This document shows, one piece after another, positions 24,365 through 35,262 of a stretch of DNA of 64,000 nt. Source of the DNA: Nitrosococcus wardiae (lineage in GTDB: Bacteria > Pseudomonadota > Gammaproteobacteria > Nitrosococcales > Nitrosococcaceae); assembly GCF_004421105.1 (NCBI RefSeq), contig NZ_CP038033.1, positions 1,755,659-1,819,658 of the forward strand. Reading direction: 5' to 3'. Position 1 is the first letter of the stretch. Each line of letters starts with the position of its first letter. Position numbers and translations under genes: made by a program. A model generated the notes under the pieces. It saw only the letters and a list, made by a program, of their open reading frames with translations. It was not told the DNA's origin and made no database searches.

Positions 24365-25802
24365 ATGTCCAAACTATCACGCCGACAGTTCGTAAAAACA
24401 GGTTTGGCGGTGGGAGCTGCCACTCTCGCATTCTCGTCACTTGCCGCACGGGTACCCAATGGCCGGGGCTACGGTAATGCTGCTTACTCGCCGGGCTATG
24501 GACCATTGACGCTGAAAAAAGATCTTTCAACGGGTTTGAAACTGCTGGCTTTGCCGGAAGGCTTTGAGTACCAGTCCTTTGGCTGGACCGGGCAGACGAT
24601 GACCGATGGCCGCCCCACACCAACTGATCACGACGGCATGGCTGTGTGTGCCAAGCAGGGTAGCACTATTGCCCTGGTTCGAAATCATGAATTATCCGCT
24701 GGCGAGGGCACTCAGTGTCTAGTTCCCGGCGGTATGTACAACATGAACGAGTACGGAGGGACAACCAATCTCGTATTCGATTTTGTTCGCGGCGAGTTCA
24801 TCGATTCCTATACCAGTCTTGGCGGTACTATCCGTAACTGCGCTGGCGGTCCAACCCCCTGGGGTTCCTGGGTATCTTGTGAGGAAACATTCCACGGCTG
24901 GGATAGCCGCACAGATGGTTTCAATCATGGCTATGTCTTCGATGTCCCCGGCTTCGGTATCAGCAACGGCCAGCCTATTCGCGCAGCGGGTCGGTTTTCG
25001 CACGAAGCCGTGGCAGTGGATCCAATGACGGGAGTTATGTATGAAACCGAGGATACGGGTGAAAGTGGTTTCTACAAATACGTACAACCGGGTGCGGGTC
25101 ATCCCAATTGGCGCGGCGGACGCGATAAGAACGAGCTGTTACGTGATGGTGGTGAACTCTATGCTATGGTCATCAACGATGAATTTCGTAAAGATATGAC
25201 TAACAGAAGTGGTGAGTTCGCCGCCGGCGATAGCTTCAGTGTCTCTTGGCAGCGGGTTGAAGACCCTGAAGCTGTCCATGGACGCGCGTTCGATTCGGCA
25301 CCTGCTGCCCGCTATCTTCTCGCGCGGTGAAGGCTGCTGGGAGGACACGGGCTTAATCTATTTTATCTCTACGGATGGCGGGGCCGCCGAACTAGGCCAA
25401 GTCTGGGTATACGATCCGCGCGCTGAAATACTCACACTTTTATATGAAGCCAGCAATGCGACGGAGTTAGATGGCCCGGATAACATCGCTATCAGTCCTC
25501 GTGGTGGTATTGTCCTATGCGAGGACGGTGGTTCGAATCCTAAACGCCTGATCGGCCTGACTTCGGATGGATTGACATTTCCATTTGCGGAAAACCAGAT
25601 CGTTTTGGCACAAGGCGATATTGACCTTATTGATGCGGTATTCCCAGGCGTCAAAGATAACTTTTGGGATAATCCGGTAGGCGACTACAGAGGTCGTGAG
25701 TGGGCAGGGGCGACATTCTACGGGGACTGGCTGTTTGCCAACATACAATCGCCTGGTGTTACTTTTGCGATTCGCGGCCCTTGGAAGAAAGGCGCACTTT
25801 AG
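24365..25802 (+). pseudogene. phoX: PhoX-like alkaline phosphatase with Tat signal, frameshifted
   Basis: The first frame (24365-25330) begins with a twin-arginine signal (SRRQFVKTG) and reads FEYQSFGWTGQTMTDGRPTP, ALVRNHE, TPWGSWVSCEET, HGYVFDVP and SHEAVAVDPMTGVMYETEDT, all typical of PhoX/DUF839. Near 25300-25328 the frame shifts by one base, and the rest (SRGEGCWEDTGLIYFISTDG, LDGPDNIAISPRGGIVLCED, GPWKKGAL) continues in another frame to 25802. Together it would be about 479 residues, full length. PhoX releases phosphate from organic phosphates in the periplasm and needs Tat export. It is either a recent pseudogene or a sequencing indel. Confidence 0.85.
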
Positions 25803-25897
25803 AGCGATTCCCGTTTGAATCGGAAGTGTGAATAGGGAGGGGGTACCCTGTTTTTGGTGTGGGCCATTGGCGAAGCAGGAAGATTATGGGGGATTAT

Positions 25898-26179
25898 GGG
25901 GTATGTTCGGGATACGTGTAATAGGGAGTCACTTCAAATAGTGAAGGGTGAGTTCAGATAGATGTCTGAAAAATGGTTTGCCTATCCAATTTATCACCCA
26001 TTATGGATAAAATTTTTTTAAAGACAAAGAAGAACGTCCAGAAATGAGCACATTGTCGGACAAACAGTGATCATCAGTGAACTAATACGGGTAACCACTA
26101 AAAATGGGTTACAAAAATAATATGAAATCAAGCACTAACATCCAGTGACTACTTATTACACGTATCTTGAACATACCCC
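25898..26179. repeat. MITE-like element with 35-bp terminal inverted repeats
   Basis: The left end GGGGTATGTTCGGGATACGT (25898 on) and the right end (26145-26179, reverse complement GGGGTATGTTCAAGATACGT) match at 31 of 35 positions. 282 bp, no coding capacity. A second, truncated copy of its left 97 bp lies at 27841. Confidence 0.75.
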
Positions 26180-26467
26180 AACTAGACCGACGTTTTGGCT
26201 TGTTGGGATTGGAAGAAAAAGCAAATCGGGGTCCACACGATGGCAGTCAATGAAACAGGGGGCATTTTTTGTAGGTGTTGGAGAGGGCAAGGTGCGAGGC
26301 GAGCTTGTTCATGAGGGATTATCTACACGGGGATAAACTGCCGACCTTTAAGTAGCGTTAAAAAACCAAAGACAAATATATTACGCTTATTCTAGCGATG
26401 ACGGGAAAGAGGAAAAATCCACACGCTAGTTGAAACAATTGCACTCACCCAAGATGTGGAATAGACC
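26180..26467. other. Leader region of tatA
   Basis: No gene is supported. It should hold the tat promoter; I could not identify boxes with confidence. Confidence 0.35.
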
Positions 26468-26743
26468 ATGGGATTTAGCGGAATCAGTATTTGGCAGCTT
26501 CTTATTATCCTAGTAATTGTATTGCTATTATTTGGTACTAAAAAACTGCGCTCCATAGGTGCTGATCTAGGCAGTGCAGTGAGGGGGTTTCGTAACTCCT
26601 TACGTGATGAGGAGCCGCCAAATACCGAAGAAATGGAAACTATCGAGGATAAGCAAAAATCCACCTATAAGACCGAATCCGTCTCTGAGAAAAATCAAAG
26701 TGACGCTGACTTTAAAGTAAAGTTGGGCGACGAGATTAAGTAG
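26468..26743 (+). CDS. tatA: Sec-independent translocase TatA
   Basis: 91 residues: [20 protein letters not shown], a single membrane helix, then [20 protein letters not shown] (the conserved FGxxKLR-x-x-G-x-x-LG amphipathic helix), and an acidic, variable tail. TatA forms the pore-like component of twin-arginine export. First gene of a tatA-tatB-tatC set that lies next to the Tat-dependent phoX. Confidence 0.92.
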   Translation: MGFSGISIWQLLIILVIVLLLFGTKKLRSIGADLGSAVRGFRNSLRDEEPPNTEEMETIEDKQKSTYKTESVSEKNQSDADFKVKLGDEIK

Positions 26744-26759
26744 CTCACACTTTTCTATC

Positions 26760-27065
26760 GTGTTCGATATTGGTTTTTGGGAAATTCTAGTCATTCTAAT
26801 TATCCTACTCCTCGTAGTGGGTCCAGAACGATTGCCAACGGTAGCTCGCACGATGGCCATATGGATAAGGAAAGCACGCCGCCTAGTAACTCAAATCAAG
26901 CGCGAAGTGGAGCAAGCATTACAAGCCGAGGAACTTCGACAAGCTCTCAAGGAAAACAAAGACTTAAAAGATTTTGACGAATTCCCTGGCGAGTCTACTT
27001 TTTCAAAGCCGAATCCCCACCAGGAAAAATATTCTAATGCAAAAGCGTCCAATGACGGCGCCTGA
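26760..27065 (+). CDS. tatB: Sec-independent translocase TatB
   Basis: 101 residues from a GTG 17 bp after tatA: MFDIGFWEILVILIILLLVV, then GPERLPTVARTMAIWIRKAR, the conserved GPERLP motif of TatB, followed by a long amphipathic helix (KREVEQALQAEELRQALKEN). TatB works with TatC as the receptor for twin-arginine signal peptides. Its end overlaps the start of tatC. Confidence 0.92.
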   Translation: MFDIGFWEILVILIILLLVVGPERLPTVARTMAIWIRKARRLVTQIKREVEQALQAEELRQALKENKDLKDFDEFPGESTFSKPNPHQEKYSNAKASNDGA

Positions 27066-27772
27066 GCACTTTGACAACGACGAACAACCCCTCGTCTCGC
27101 ATTTGATCGAGTTGCGGGATCGCTTGCTGCGCGCCGTTGTTACCGTCCTGATCATCACAGTGGCGCTTATACCCTTTTCCAACAGTCTCTACCGTTTGTT
27201 AGCCCGCCCCCTCATGGCTCACTTACCCGAGGCAAACTCAATGATTGCTACTGAGGTAGCCTCGCCCTTTCTTACCCCCTTTAAACTGACCCTGGTTACA
27301 GCCATTGTGCTCTCTATCCCCATGCTCTTGTACCAGATCTGGGCCTTTATTGCTCCTGGTCTCTATAGCAGTGAGCGTCGCATTATACCGCCTTTGTTAG
27401 CTTCCAGTACCCTGTTGTTTTTTTTAGGCATGGCCTTCGCCTACTTTGCGGTTTTTCCCCTGATGCTAGGCTTTTTCACTCAAGCAGCCCCTGAAGGCGT
27501 TGCTGTCATGACCGACGTTACTAAATATTTGGACTTTGTATTGACAATGTTCTTTGCTTTCGGGATTGCTTTTGAAGTTCCCGTGGCTACCGTACTGCTC
27601 GTGTGGGCTGGGGTTACTAAATATAGATCGCCTTCGAGAAAAGCGCCCTTACATCATTGTTGCAGCCTTTATTTTTGGCATGTTACTCACCCCCCCTGAT
27701 GTGATTTCACAAACTTTGCTGGCCGTACCGGTATGGCTACTGTTCGAAGCGGGATTGTGGTGTGCCCGCTAG
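27052..27772 (+). pseudogene. tatC: TatC, frameshifted
   Basis: The first frame reads MTAPEHFDNDEQPLVSHLIE and LRDRLLRAVVTVLI, then EVASPFLTPFKLTL, YQIWAFIAPGLYSSERR and TKYLDFVLTMFFAFGIAFEV, all conserved TatC motifs, through four or five of the six helices. Near 27617 one base is gained or lost and the remainder (LLNIDRLREKRPYIIVAAFI, FGMLLTPPDVISQTLLAVPV) continues in another frame to 27772. An alternative ATG lies at 27037. TatC is the essential receptor, so this copy is inactive unless the shift is a sequencing error. Confidence 0.85.
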
Positions 27773-27840
27773 TTCGTCCCTAAAAATCCAGCAGAAGAAA
27801 TCTAATCAGCTGTTAATATAGCGCTTTCGTGCCCCATAGA

Positions 27841-27936
27841 GGGATATGTTCGGGATACGTGTAATAGGAGTCACTTCAAATAGTGAAGGGTGAGCTCAGA
27901 TAGATGTCTGAAAAATGGTTTACCTATCCAATTTAT
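27841..27936 (+). repeat. Truncated MITE copy (left end)
   Basis: 96 bp matching 25898-25994 with about four differences (GGGATATGTTCGGGATACGT at the start, CCTATCCAATTTAT at the end). The copy stops 6 bp before the IS1595 element. With the first copy it forms a direct repeat around tatABC. Confidence 0.8.
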
Positions 27937-27942
27937 AATCTA

Positions 27943-28487
27943 GGCTCAATATGGATTCCAGTCAGCTGAGTTATCATAGCGTACCGATCCTGCTAACGAA
28001 CATAGACGCCCAGCGATGACCCAATGATAAAGCTCCAGAATCTGCTTGACGACAGCAAATGCTATGAAACGGTCCGCGAGTTGCGCTGGCCCGAAGGTGT
28101 TGATTGCCCGCACTGCCACTCGAAAGCGATCACCTACTGCGGACAACCCTCCAGCCCGGTACCCAAATTTATACCGATGAATACCACATCTACTCGCGAT
28201 TGTCCGACTGGGGGTAGGGTCATCGTACGGTCTGCCACAGCCAAGGCGAGTACGCGCGCGATGAGGATGGCGATGGTTTTCATGAGGTTCACGTCAATAC
28301 TATCGAAGGCTTTTGGTCGCTACTACGCTTATGGCTACGGCCTCATCGTGGCATTTCACAAGAGAAATTACCGCTGTATCTGGGCTTCTTTCAATTCGTC
28401 CATAACGCTAGGCGATGCGGCAAGGGACTGCTGAAACCGTTGCTCAGTGCGCTGCTGGCGTAGCTGACTGGAATCCATATTGAGCCA
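27943..28487 (+). mobile_element. Internally deleted IS1595-family element
   Basis: 545 bp with perfect 25-bp terminal inverted repeats (GGCTCAATATGGATTCCAGT on the left; complement on the right, 28463-28487). It encodes the zinc-ribbon start (LRWPEGVDCPHCHSKAI) joined in another frame to the end of the transposase (YTDEYHIYSRLSDWG, VHVNTIEGFWSLLRLWLRPH, GFFQFVHNARRC). The first two catalytic aspartates are deleted, so it can only move in trans. Confidence 0.85.
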
Positions 28488-29100
28488 AAAAATAATGAGG
28501 GGATAAAGTAGAGTTGGGAGCTTTTGTCAGTTTTGGCAGTCTACCCGTGGTGGAACGGTTGGCCGTGAAGGTGAGATCCCCTATAAGGGACCGAGGTCGG
28601 TTTTGTCAATCCTGTCTAGTGGGTATTTTTACCAATTTAATCAAAGAATGCAATCTATTAAGTCATCAAGTAGTTGTTTTGACTGAATATATATAATGCA
28701 AAATCACATGAAATTGGTATTAGAAAAAAAATACAGGTGCGGGTTACACTGAATCAACAGGGGATTGCAGTGTAGATGAGGCGGGGCTAGCTAAACGGGC
28801 TGGCAATGTTAGCTACACCCCATTAGGACTCAACTCTACAGTGAAAAAGATCCGCTTAGGGATTGTGAAACCATGGCCATTTTGTTGATCTCCATGGGGT
28901 TCAAAACCCCACAGCAATTGCAAGAGTATATCCAGGTTGCGGATCGGGATATTCCAGGGGCAGATTATTGATACTTACCCCCGGTTGTTTTTTTTATCTA
29001 TAGGACTTGTTGGGGACTTGATTTTAGAAGGGATAAAACAATGATACTAAGCACCCCAGAAAATGCAGCTTTTTAAGTATTTGTTTATAAAATGTTTAAA
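28488..29100. other. Gene-free stretch after the IS1595 element
   Basis: About 610 bp without an intact gene. It contains the right arm of the 27-bp inverted repeat (28697-28723). A short frame (28732-28887) reads STGDCSVDEAGLAKRAGNVS and ends after LGIVKPWPF, and another gives SMGFKTPQQLQEYIQ. They may be remnants, but I do not recognise them. Confidence 0.35.
28697..28723 (-). repeat. Right arm of the 27-bp inverted repeat spanning 8 kb
   Basis: TGCAAAATCACATGAAATTG followed by GTATTAG; the reverse complement matches 20657-20683 at 26 of 27 bases. Confidence 0.75.
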
Positions 29101-29175
29101 TGGTGGGCGATACTGGGATTGAACCAGTGACCCCTGCCGTGTGAAGGCAGTGCTCTCCCGCTGAGCTAATCGCCC
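29101..29175 (-). tRNA. tRNA-Val(CAC)
   Basis: 75 nt including an encoded CCA. Acceptor GGGCGAT / ATCGCCC, D arm GCTC-AGCGGGA-GAGC, anticodon stem CTGCC / GGCAG with loop TTCACAC (anticodon CAC, reads GUG), T arm ACTGG-TTCAATC-CCAGT. All stems pair fully. It sits at the edge between the mobile region and the housekeeping block. Confidence 0.95.
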
Positions 29176-29242
29176 TAAATTATCTCAAATTTTACGGCCA
29201 GATTCTTTTGGGGTCAATGACAACTTAATAGAGGGGAAGGGG

Positions 29243-30891
<1,649 letters not shown>

Positions 30892-30965
30892 AAGGGGTAG
30901 CCCCACGGTGTCGTCGCGCCTTGCCATCTTGCATAATTAGGCACGTTCAACTGCCGTTTCTAGGA

Positions 30966-31880
30966 TTATTGCGGCCCGCCTACTAGCAGTTTTTCCAACA
31001 AGGCCTTTTGAGCATAGAGGCGATTTTCTGCTTCGTCCCAGACTACGCTTTGCGAGCCATCAATCACCTCTGCAGTGACTTCCTCATCCCGGTGGGCAGG
31101 AAGACAGTGCATGAAAAGGGCATCCTCCTGAGCTAGGGCCATCAGTTTGCTGTTGATTTGGTAGTCTGCAAAGTCTTGAAGCCGGCGTAGCTTTTCTTTT
31201 TCTTGTCCCATACTGGTCCAGACGTCAGTAACCACCAAGTCAGCTCCTTTGGTCGCCTCCCGTGGGTCTGTCATGATTTGCGCTCGTTCTCCCGCTGCCT
31301 GCAAAATAATGGAGTCGGGTTCATAGCCCACTGGGGTGGCGATACGCAGTTGGAAATCGAATTGGCAGGCCGCATTAATGTAGGATTGGCACATGTTGTT
31401 ACCATCGCCTATCCAAGCGACGGTTCGTCCTTGGATATCTCCTCGGTGCTCAAAATAGGTTTGAATATCCGCTAATAATTGGCAGGGATGATAGCTATCC
31501 GTGAGGGCATTGATTACGGGTACCCGGGAGTAGGCCGCGAAGCGCTCCAGCATCGAGTGGGAAAAGGTGCGGACCATCAAACAATCCACCATCCGGGAGA
31601 GAACCCGAGCCGTATCTTCTATGGGTTCTCCCCGTCCGAGTTGGGTATCCTGGGGTGAGAGAAAAATGGCACTGCCACCAAATTGGGCCATACCTGCCTC
31701 AAAGGAGACACGGGTGCGGGTGGAGGATTTCTCGAACAGCATCCCGAGTACTTTGTTTTTCAAGGGCTCGTAGATTTTCCCCTGCCGTTGCAGAGTTTTG
31801 AGATCGATAGCCCGTAGCACTAACTGTCTGAGCTCGTCAGCCGGTAGGTCGAGTAAAGTCAGAAAATGCTGTATTGCCAT
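30966..31880 (-). CDS. argF: Ornithine carbamoyltransferase
   Basis: 304 residues. Carbamoyl-phosphate loop [32 protein letters not shown], ornithine-side [17 protein letters not shown] and [12 protein letters not shown]. It makes citrulline from ornithine and carbamoyl phosphate in arginine synthesis. It follows argD by 27 bp in the same direction, so they form an argD-argF operon. Confidence 0.95.
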   Translation of the reverse strand: MAIQHFLTLLDLPADELRQLVLRAIDLKTLQRQGKIYEPLKNKVLGMLFEKSSTRTRVSFEAGMAQFGGSAIFLSPQDTQLGRGEPIEDTARVLSRMVDCLMVRTFSHSMLERFAAYSRVPVINALTDSYHPCQLLADIQTYFEHRGDIQGRTVAWIGDGNNMCQSYINAACQFDFQLRIATPVGYEPDSIILQAAGERAQIMTDPREATKGADLVVTDVWTSMGQEKEKLRRLQDFADYQINSKLMALAQEDALFMHCLPAHRDEEVTAEVIDGSQSVVWDEAENRLYAQKALLEKLLVGGPQ

Positions 31881-31907
31881 CCCTATCTTCCTGATTATCC
31901 ATGAGTC

Positions 31908-33092
31908 TCAGCCTTCTTTAAGAAATGCTCTGATGAGCTTATTAATCTTTGCCACAACAATATCGGCTTCCCTATCGCTAATAATAAGGGGGGGAAGTAA
32001 CCGTATGACACTGCCTGCTGTGACATTAATCAGTAGCCTTTCTGCTAAGGCCTGTTGCATCAGCTTACCACAGGGCCGATCCAGTGCGATTCCCATCATC
32101 AAGCCTTGTCCCCGAATAGCCTGGATTTCAGGTAAGTCGCGTAATGTTTCCCGGAAGGCCTCGAGCATTCGTTGGCCTAATTGATCTGCCCGTGTCGCCA
32201 GCTGCTGCTGCTCTAAGATTTCCAATACCGCCAAGGCGGTACGACAGGCGAGAGGGTTGCCGCCACAAGTGGAACCGTGACTGCCAGGCTGCAATACTTG
32301 GGCGGCTTTGCCTTGGGCGAGGCAAGCACCAATGGGAATGCCATTACCTAGGCTTTTGGCAAGGGTAATCACGTCTGGTTGGGACTGGCTGTGCTGGAAG
32401 GCAAACCAGCGGCCGGTACGGCAAAGCCCGGTTTGCACTTCATCCAACATCATCAACCAGCCTTGGGTATCGCAAATTGCCCGGATCTGGTCGAGATAAG
32501 TACTTCCTGGGACTATGATGCCTCCCTCGCCCTGGATAGGTTCCACCAGGACGGCAACGACTTCTTTACGGGTTGGTTCGGGTAGTTTTTCCAAGGCGGA
32601 AGCATCGTTATAAGGCACCCGAATAAAATTTTGAACCAGGGGTTCGAAGCCTGCCTGAATCTTGGTATTTCCGGTGGCGCTCAAGGTGGCAAGGGTGCGT
32701 CCGTGGAAACTGCCCGTCATTACGATAATCTGGGGATTATCGATGCCCCGTTCATGCCCATAGCGGCGCGCGATTTTAAGGGCGGCTTCATTAGCTTCGG
32801 CCCCAGAGTTAGCAAAAAAGACTCGCTCCATTCCAGCCAAAGCATTGAGCCGCGTGGCTAAGGCTTCCTGGAGGGGAATACGGTAAAGGTTGGAGGTATG
32901 CAGTAAACGCCCTGCCTGCTCTCTAATCACCTCGGTAATGGCGGGATGGGCATGGCCAAGGCCACAAACTGCAATACCGGCTAGAGCATCCAGATATTCA
33001 TTGCCAGCGGTATCCCATAGCCGGGCGCCTTCTCCCCGTTCAAAGGCTACGGGAAGACGGGCATAGGCAGACATTAACGGCTCGTTCATTGC
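31908..33092 (-). CDS. argD: Acetylornithine aminotransferase
   Basis: 394 residues from the ATG at 33092 (MNEPLMSAYARLPVAFERGE), which matches where the family starts; the frame is open another 21 codons into a hairpin. PLP-enzyme motifs: GIAVCGLGHAHPAI, FFANSGAEANEAALKIARRY, FHGRTLATLSATG, MLDEVQTGLCRTGRWFAFQH, and the PLP lysine in ITLAKSLGNGIPIGA. Converts N-acetylglutamate semialdehyde to N-acetylornithine. The ribosome-binding site is weak. A hairpin with a T-tract lies just upstream (33121-33153). Confidence 0.93.
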   Translation of the reverse strand, partial: AMNEPLMSAYARLPVAFERGEGARLWDTAGNEYLDALAGIAVCGLGHAHPAITEVIREQAGRLLHTSNLYRIPLQEALATRLNALAGMERVFFANSGAEANEAALKIARRYGHERGIDNPQIIVMTGSFHGRTLATLSATGNTKIQAGFEPLVQNFIRVPYNDASALEKLPEPTRKEVVAVLVEPIQGEGGIIVPGSTYLDQIRAICDTQGWLMMLDEVQTGLCRTGRWFAFQHSQSQPDVITLAKSLGNGIPIGACLAQGKAAQVLQPGSHGSTCGGNPLACRTALAVLEILEQQQLATRADQLGQRMLEAFRETLRDLPEIQAIRGQGLMMGIALDRPCGKLMQQALAERLLINVTAGSVIRLLPPLIISDREADIVVAKINKLIRAFLKEG

Positions 33093-33120
33093 GGTGCGAT
33101 CAAACTTGACGGTGAGTTTT

Positions 33121-33153
33121 GAATGAAAAATGGCAGCCCCCCTGGAGGCTGCC
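33121..33153 (-). terminator. Hairpin with T-tract before argD
   Basis: Minus strand: GGCAGCC - TCCAGGGG - GGCTGCC followed by ATTTTTCATTC. It could terminate sodB transcripts about 330 bp downstream of that gene, or act as an attenuator in the argD leader. Confidence 0.6.
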
Positions 33154-33480
33154 ATAGGCTAATTGGAGTTTTATCGTGACTAATTTCTCATCAGTCCGGC
33201 AAATTCACGTTTCTCAGCAGTCCTCGGGCGACAGCTCGGCTGCAGCCCTTGGGGTCTTTACCGCTTCACGCGCTTTGCCTTCGGGTTCTCCCGACCCTAG
33301 GTTCCATGAGCGAGAAAATCATAGCGCCAATTTGACGCTGAAACAACATTTAACCGACCCTTGCCCTCGGCGAGCCGTTTCACTTCGCGGCCTCGCTAGA
33401 GGAGCATTCACCATCCAAGGGGAACTTCAAGGGATAAAAAAGGAGGAATGACCCCCTGCTTCCGATGAGTTTAACTCATC
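33154..33480. other. Region between argD leader and sodB, mostly repeat
   Basis: No gene is supported. It holds dispersed repeat copy B (33243-33402) and the hairpin near argD. Confidence 0.45.
33243..33402 (-). repeat. Dispersed GC-rich repeat, copy B
   Basis: Longer copy of the element at 21893. Reading the minus strand: GCTCCTCTAGCGAGGCCGCG, AAGTGAAACGGCTCGCCGAG, and at the other end GAAGCGGTAAAGACCCCAAG. Contains additional sequence in the middle not present in copy A. Confidence 0.65.
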
Positions 33481-34062
33481 TTAGCCTGTCAAGTTTTTGG
33501 CGACAAAATCCCAGTTTGCTAGATTCCAAAAAGCTTCCAGATATTTGGGTCGAGCATTGCGGTAATCAATATAGTAAGCATGTTCCCAGACATCGCAGGT
33601 CAGTAAGGGAGTTTTGCCTTCTGTCAGGGGGTTGCCAGCATTACTGGTACCTACAATATCCAAGGAACCATCGGGATTTCTAACTAACCAGGCCCAACCG
33701 GAACCAAATAGGGTAATGGCTGACTGGCTGAATTTCTCTTTGAAATCGGCGAAAGAGCCAAAACTTTCCCGGATAGCATCCATCAGGGCACCATTGGGCT
33801 CCCCGCCTCCCTGGGGCGTTAGGCAGTTCCAATAAAAGGTGTGATTCCACACCTGAGCGCCATTATTAAAAATAGCACCGGAAGCTTTGGTAATGATTTC
33901 TTCTAAAGACGCATTTTCAAACTCAGTCCCAGGAACAAGGCCATTGAGTTTGTCCACATAGGTTTGATGGTGCTTGCCATAATGATATTCGAGCGTTTCC
34001 TGGGAAATATGGGGTTCCAGGGCGTTCATAGGGTAAGGGAGTTCTGGTAAACGATGACTCAT
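33481..34062 (-). CDS. sodB: Fe-superoxide dismutase
   Basis: 193 residues from the ATG at 34062, preceded by AAGGAG 7 bp away. Metal ligands in the motifs [24 protein letters not shown] and [29 protein letters not shown] and the glycine-rich GGGEP loop complete the family pattern. The [10 protein letters not shown] form favours iron. It detoxifies superoxide in the cytoplasm. Monocistronic. Confidence 0.95.
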   Translation of the reverse strand: MSHRLPELPYPMNALEPHISQETLEYHYGKHHQTYVDKLNGLVPGTEFENASLEEIITKASGAIFNNGAQVWNHTFYWNCLTPQGGGEPNGALMDAIRESFGSFADFKEKFSQSAITLFGSGWAWLVRNPDGSLDIVGTSNAGNPLTEGKTPLLTCDVWEHAYYIDYRNARPKYLEAFWNLANWDFVAKNLTG

Positions 34063-34282
34063 GCCCAATCTCCTTTGTCGTGTCGTTGGTTAGGTGTGGT
34101 ATAAAATGGAATGACTGACTAAAAATATCAGGAATAGTCTAAGGTGCCCTTAGTTGTGATTGCAAGGGCAGTGGTTAGCGCGATTCGAGCTTTGCTCGCC
34201 TTGACTTAGCAAGGAACCTTTGCGCGATGTGTTAAGTCTATTCAAGTTTGTTTAAATACATGACATCTCGGAGGTATATGCT

Positions 34283-34612
34283 ATGGATGTAATGGAGCAG
34301 ATTAAAGGAGCGGTGGAATCTAATCCAATCATTTTGTTCATGAAGGGATCGCCTGAATTACCCCAGTGTGGTTTTTCTAGCCGTGTAGCTCAAGCACTAC
34401 AAGCTTGTGGCGCAGAATTTGCCTACGTAGATGTGCTTGCTAACCCGGAAGTCCGTGCCAATCTACCCAAGTACGCCAATTGGCCTACTTTTCCCCAACT
34501 CTATATTAATGGCGAACTGGTGGGGGGGTGTGACATTACTTTAGAATTGTTTGAAAGCGGAGAATTGCAAAAAATGGTGCAGGAAGCTGCTCCTCATCCC
34601 TCGGAGGGGTAG
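34283..34612 (+). CDS. grxD: Monothiol glutaredoxin GrxD
   Basis: 109 residues. The active site CGFS starts at Cys29 (LPQCGFSSRVAQAL), with WPTFPQLYINGELVGGCDIT later, both diagnostic of Grx4-type proteins. It carries or senses [2Fe-2S] clusters with glutathione. GGAGG precedes the ATG. Stands alone between sodB and clpS. Confidence 0.95.
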   Translation: MDVMEQIKGAVESNPIILFMKGSPELPQCGFSSRVAQALQACGAEFAYVDVLANPEVRANLPKYANWPTFPQLYINGELVGGCDITLELFESGELQKMVQEAAPHPSEG

Positions 34613-34801
34613 CTTCTGTTTTGACGGTAACAGCTCAGGCGGGTAGCGCGCAGTGAGCTTAAGCAGGCACTTTGCGTGCTTTCCGCCCTTGAACCGGCAT
34701 CATGGCCTCCTTACTATAGCGACAAGAAATTCTATAATTGTTAGGGTACCGGTTTTCTCTTTATCGAATAGAAAGGGTCAGGAGGAATCGGGTTGTGATT
34801 T

Positions 34802-35125
34802 ATGGGTAAAATAGATCCAGATGAAGAGAACGAGGGTGGCTTTGCCGTTGATACGGCAAAGCCAAAGCTCAAGCGACCACCCATGTATAAAGTGGTGATG
34901 CTCAATGACGACTATACCCCCATGGAGTTTGTCGTTGAGGTGTTGCAGACTTTTTTCGCTATGGACAGGGAAAAGGCGACGCGTATTATGTGGCAGGTTC
35001 ATACCGAAGGGAAGGGCATTTGTGGTGTATTTACCTATGAGATCGCAGAAACAAAGGTAGCCCAAGTGAACGAGTATTCTATGAATCACCAGCATCCGCT
35101 AAAGTGTGTTTTAGAAAAAGCTTAA
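34802..35125 (+). CDS. clpS: ClpS adaptor
   Basis: 107 residues. After a charged leader comes [20 protein letters not shown], the conserved substrate-binding pocket region, then the [20 protein letters not shown] segment. ClpS delivers N-end rule substrates to ClpA. It lies 137 bp upstream of clpA in the same direction. AGGAGG lies rather far upstream of the ATG (about 16 bp). Confidence 0.95.
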   Translation: MGKIDPDEENEGGFAVDTAKPKLKRPPMYKVVMLNDDYTPMEFVVEVLQTFFAMDREKATRIMWQVHTEGKGICGVFTYEIAETKVAQVNEYSMNHQHPLKCVLEKA

Positions 35126-35262
35126 TGGAAGCTGTAGGACTTAATTTTATCAGTAGGGTCTTGCAGGTCTTGGCGGGTTGCGGTAGCGTCCTAAGGAAGA
35201 TTTAAGGTTTTGATAAGTTTTTTTTCTGGTGGTATAGCCCCGCCGAAGTGAGGTGATTGGCC

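Noticed and set aside
26145-26336. 63-codon frame between the MITE and tatA
   Set aside because: It begins inside the terminal repeat of the MITE and has no conserved pattern.
28024-28434. Continuous 136-codon frame in the IS1595 element
   Set aside because: Only the first 35 residues are transposase; the rest is the wrong frame of the transposase end after an internal deletion, so it is not a functional gene.
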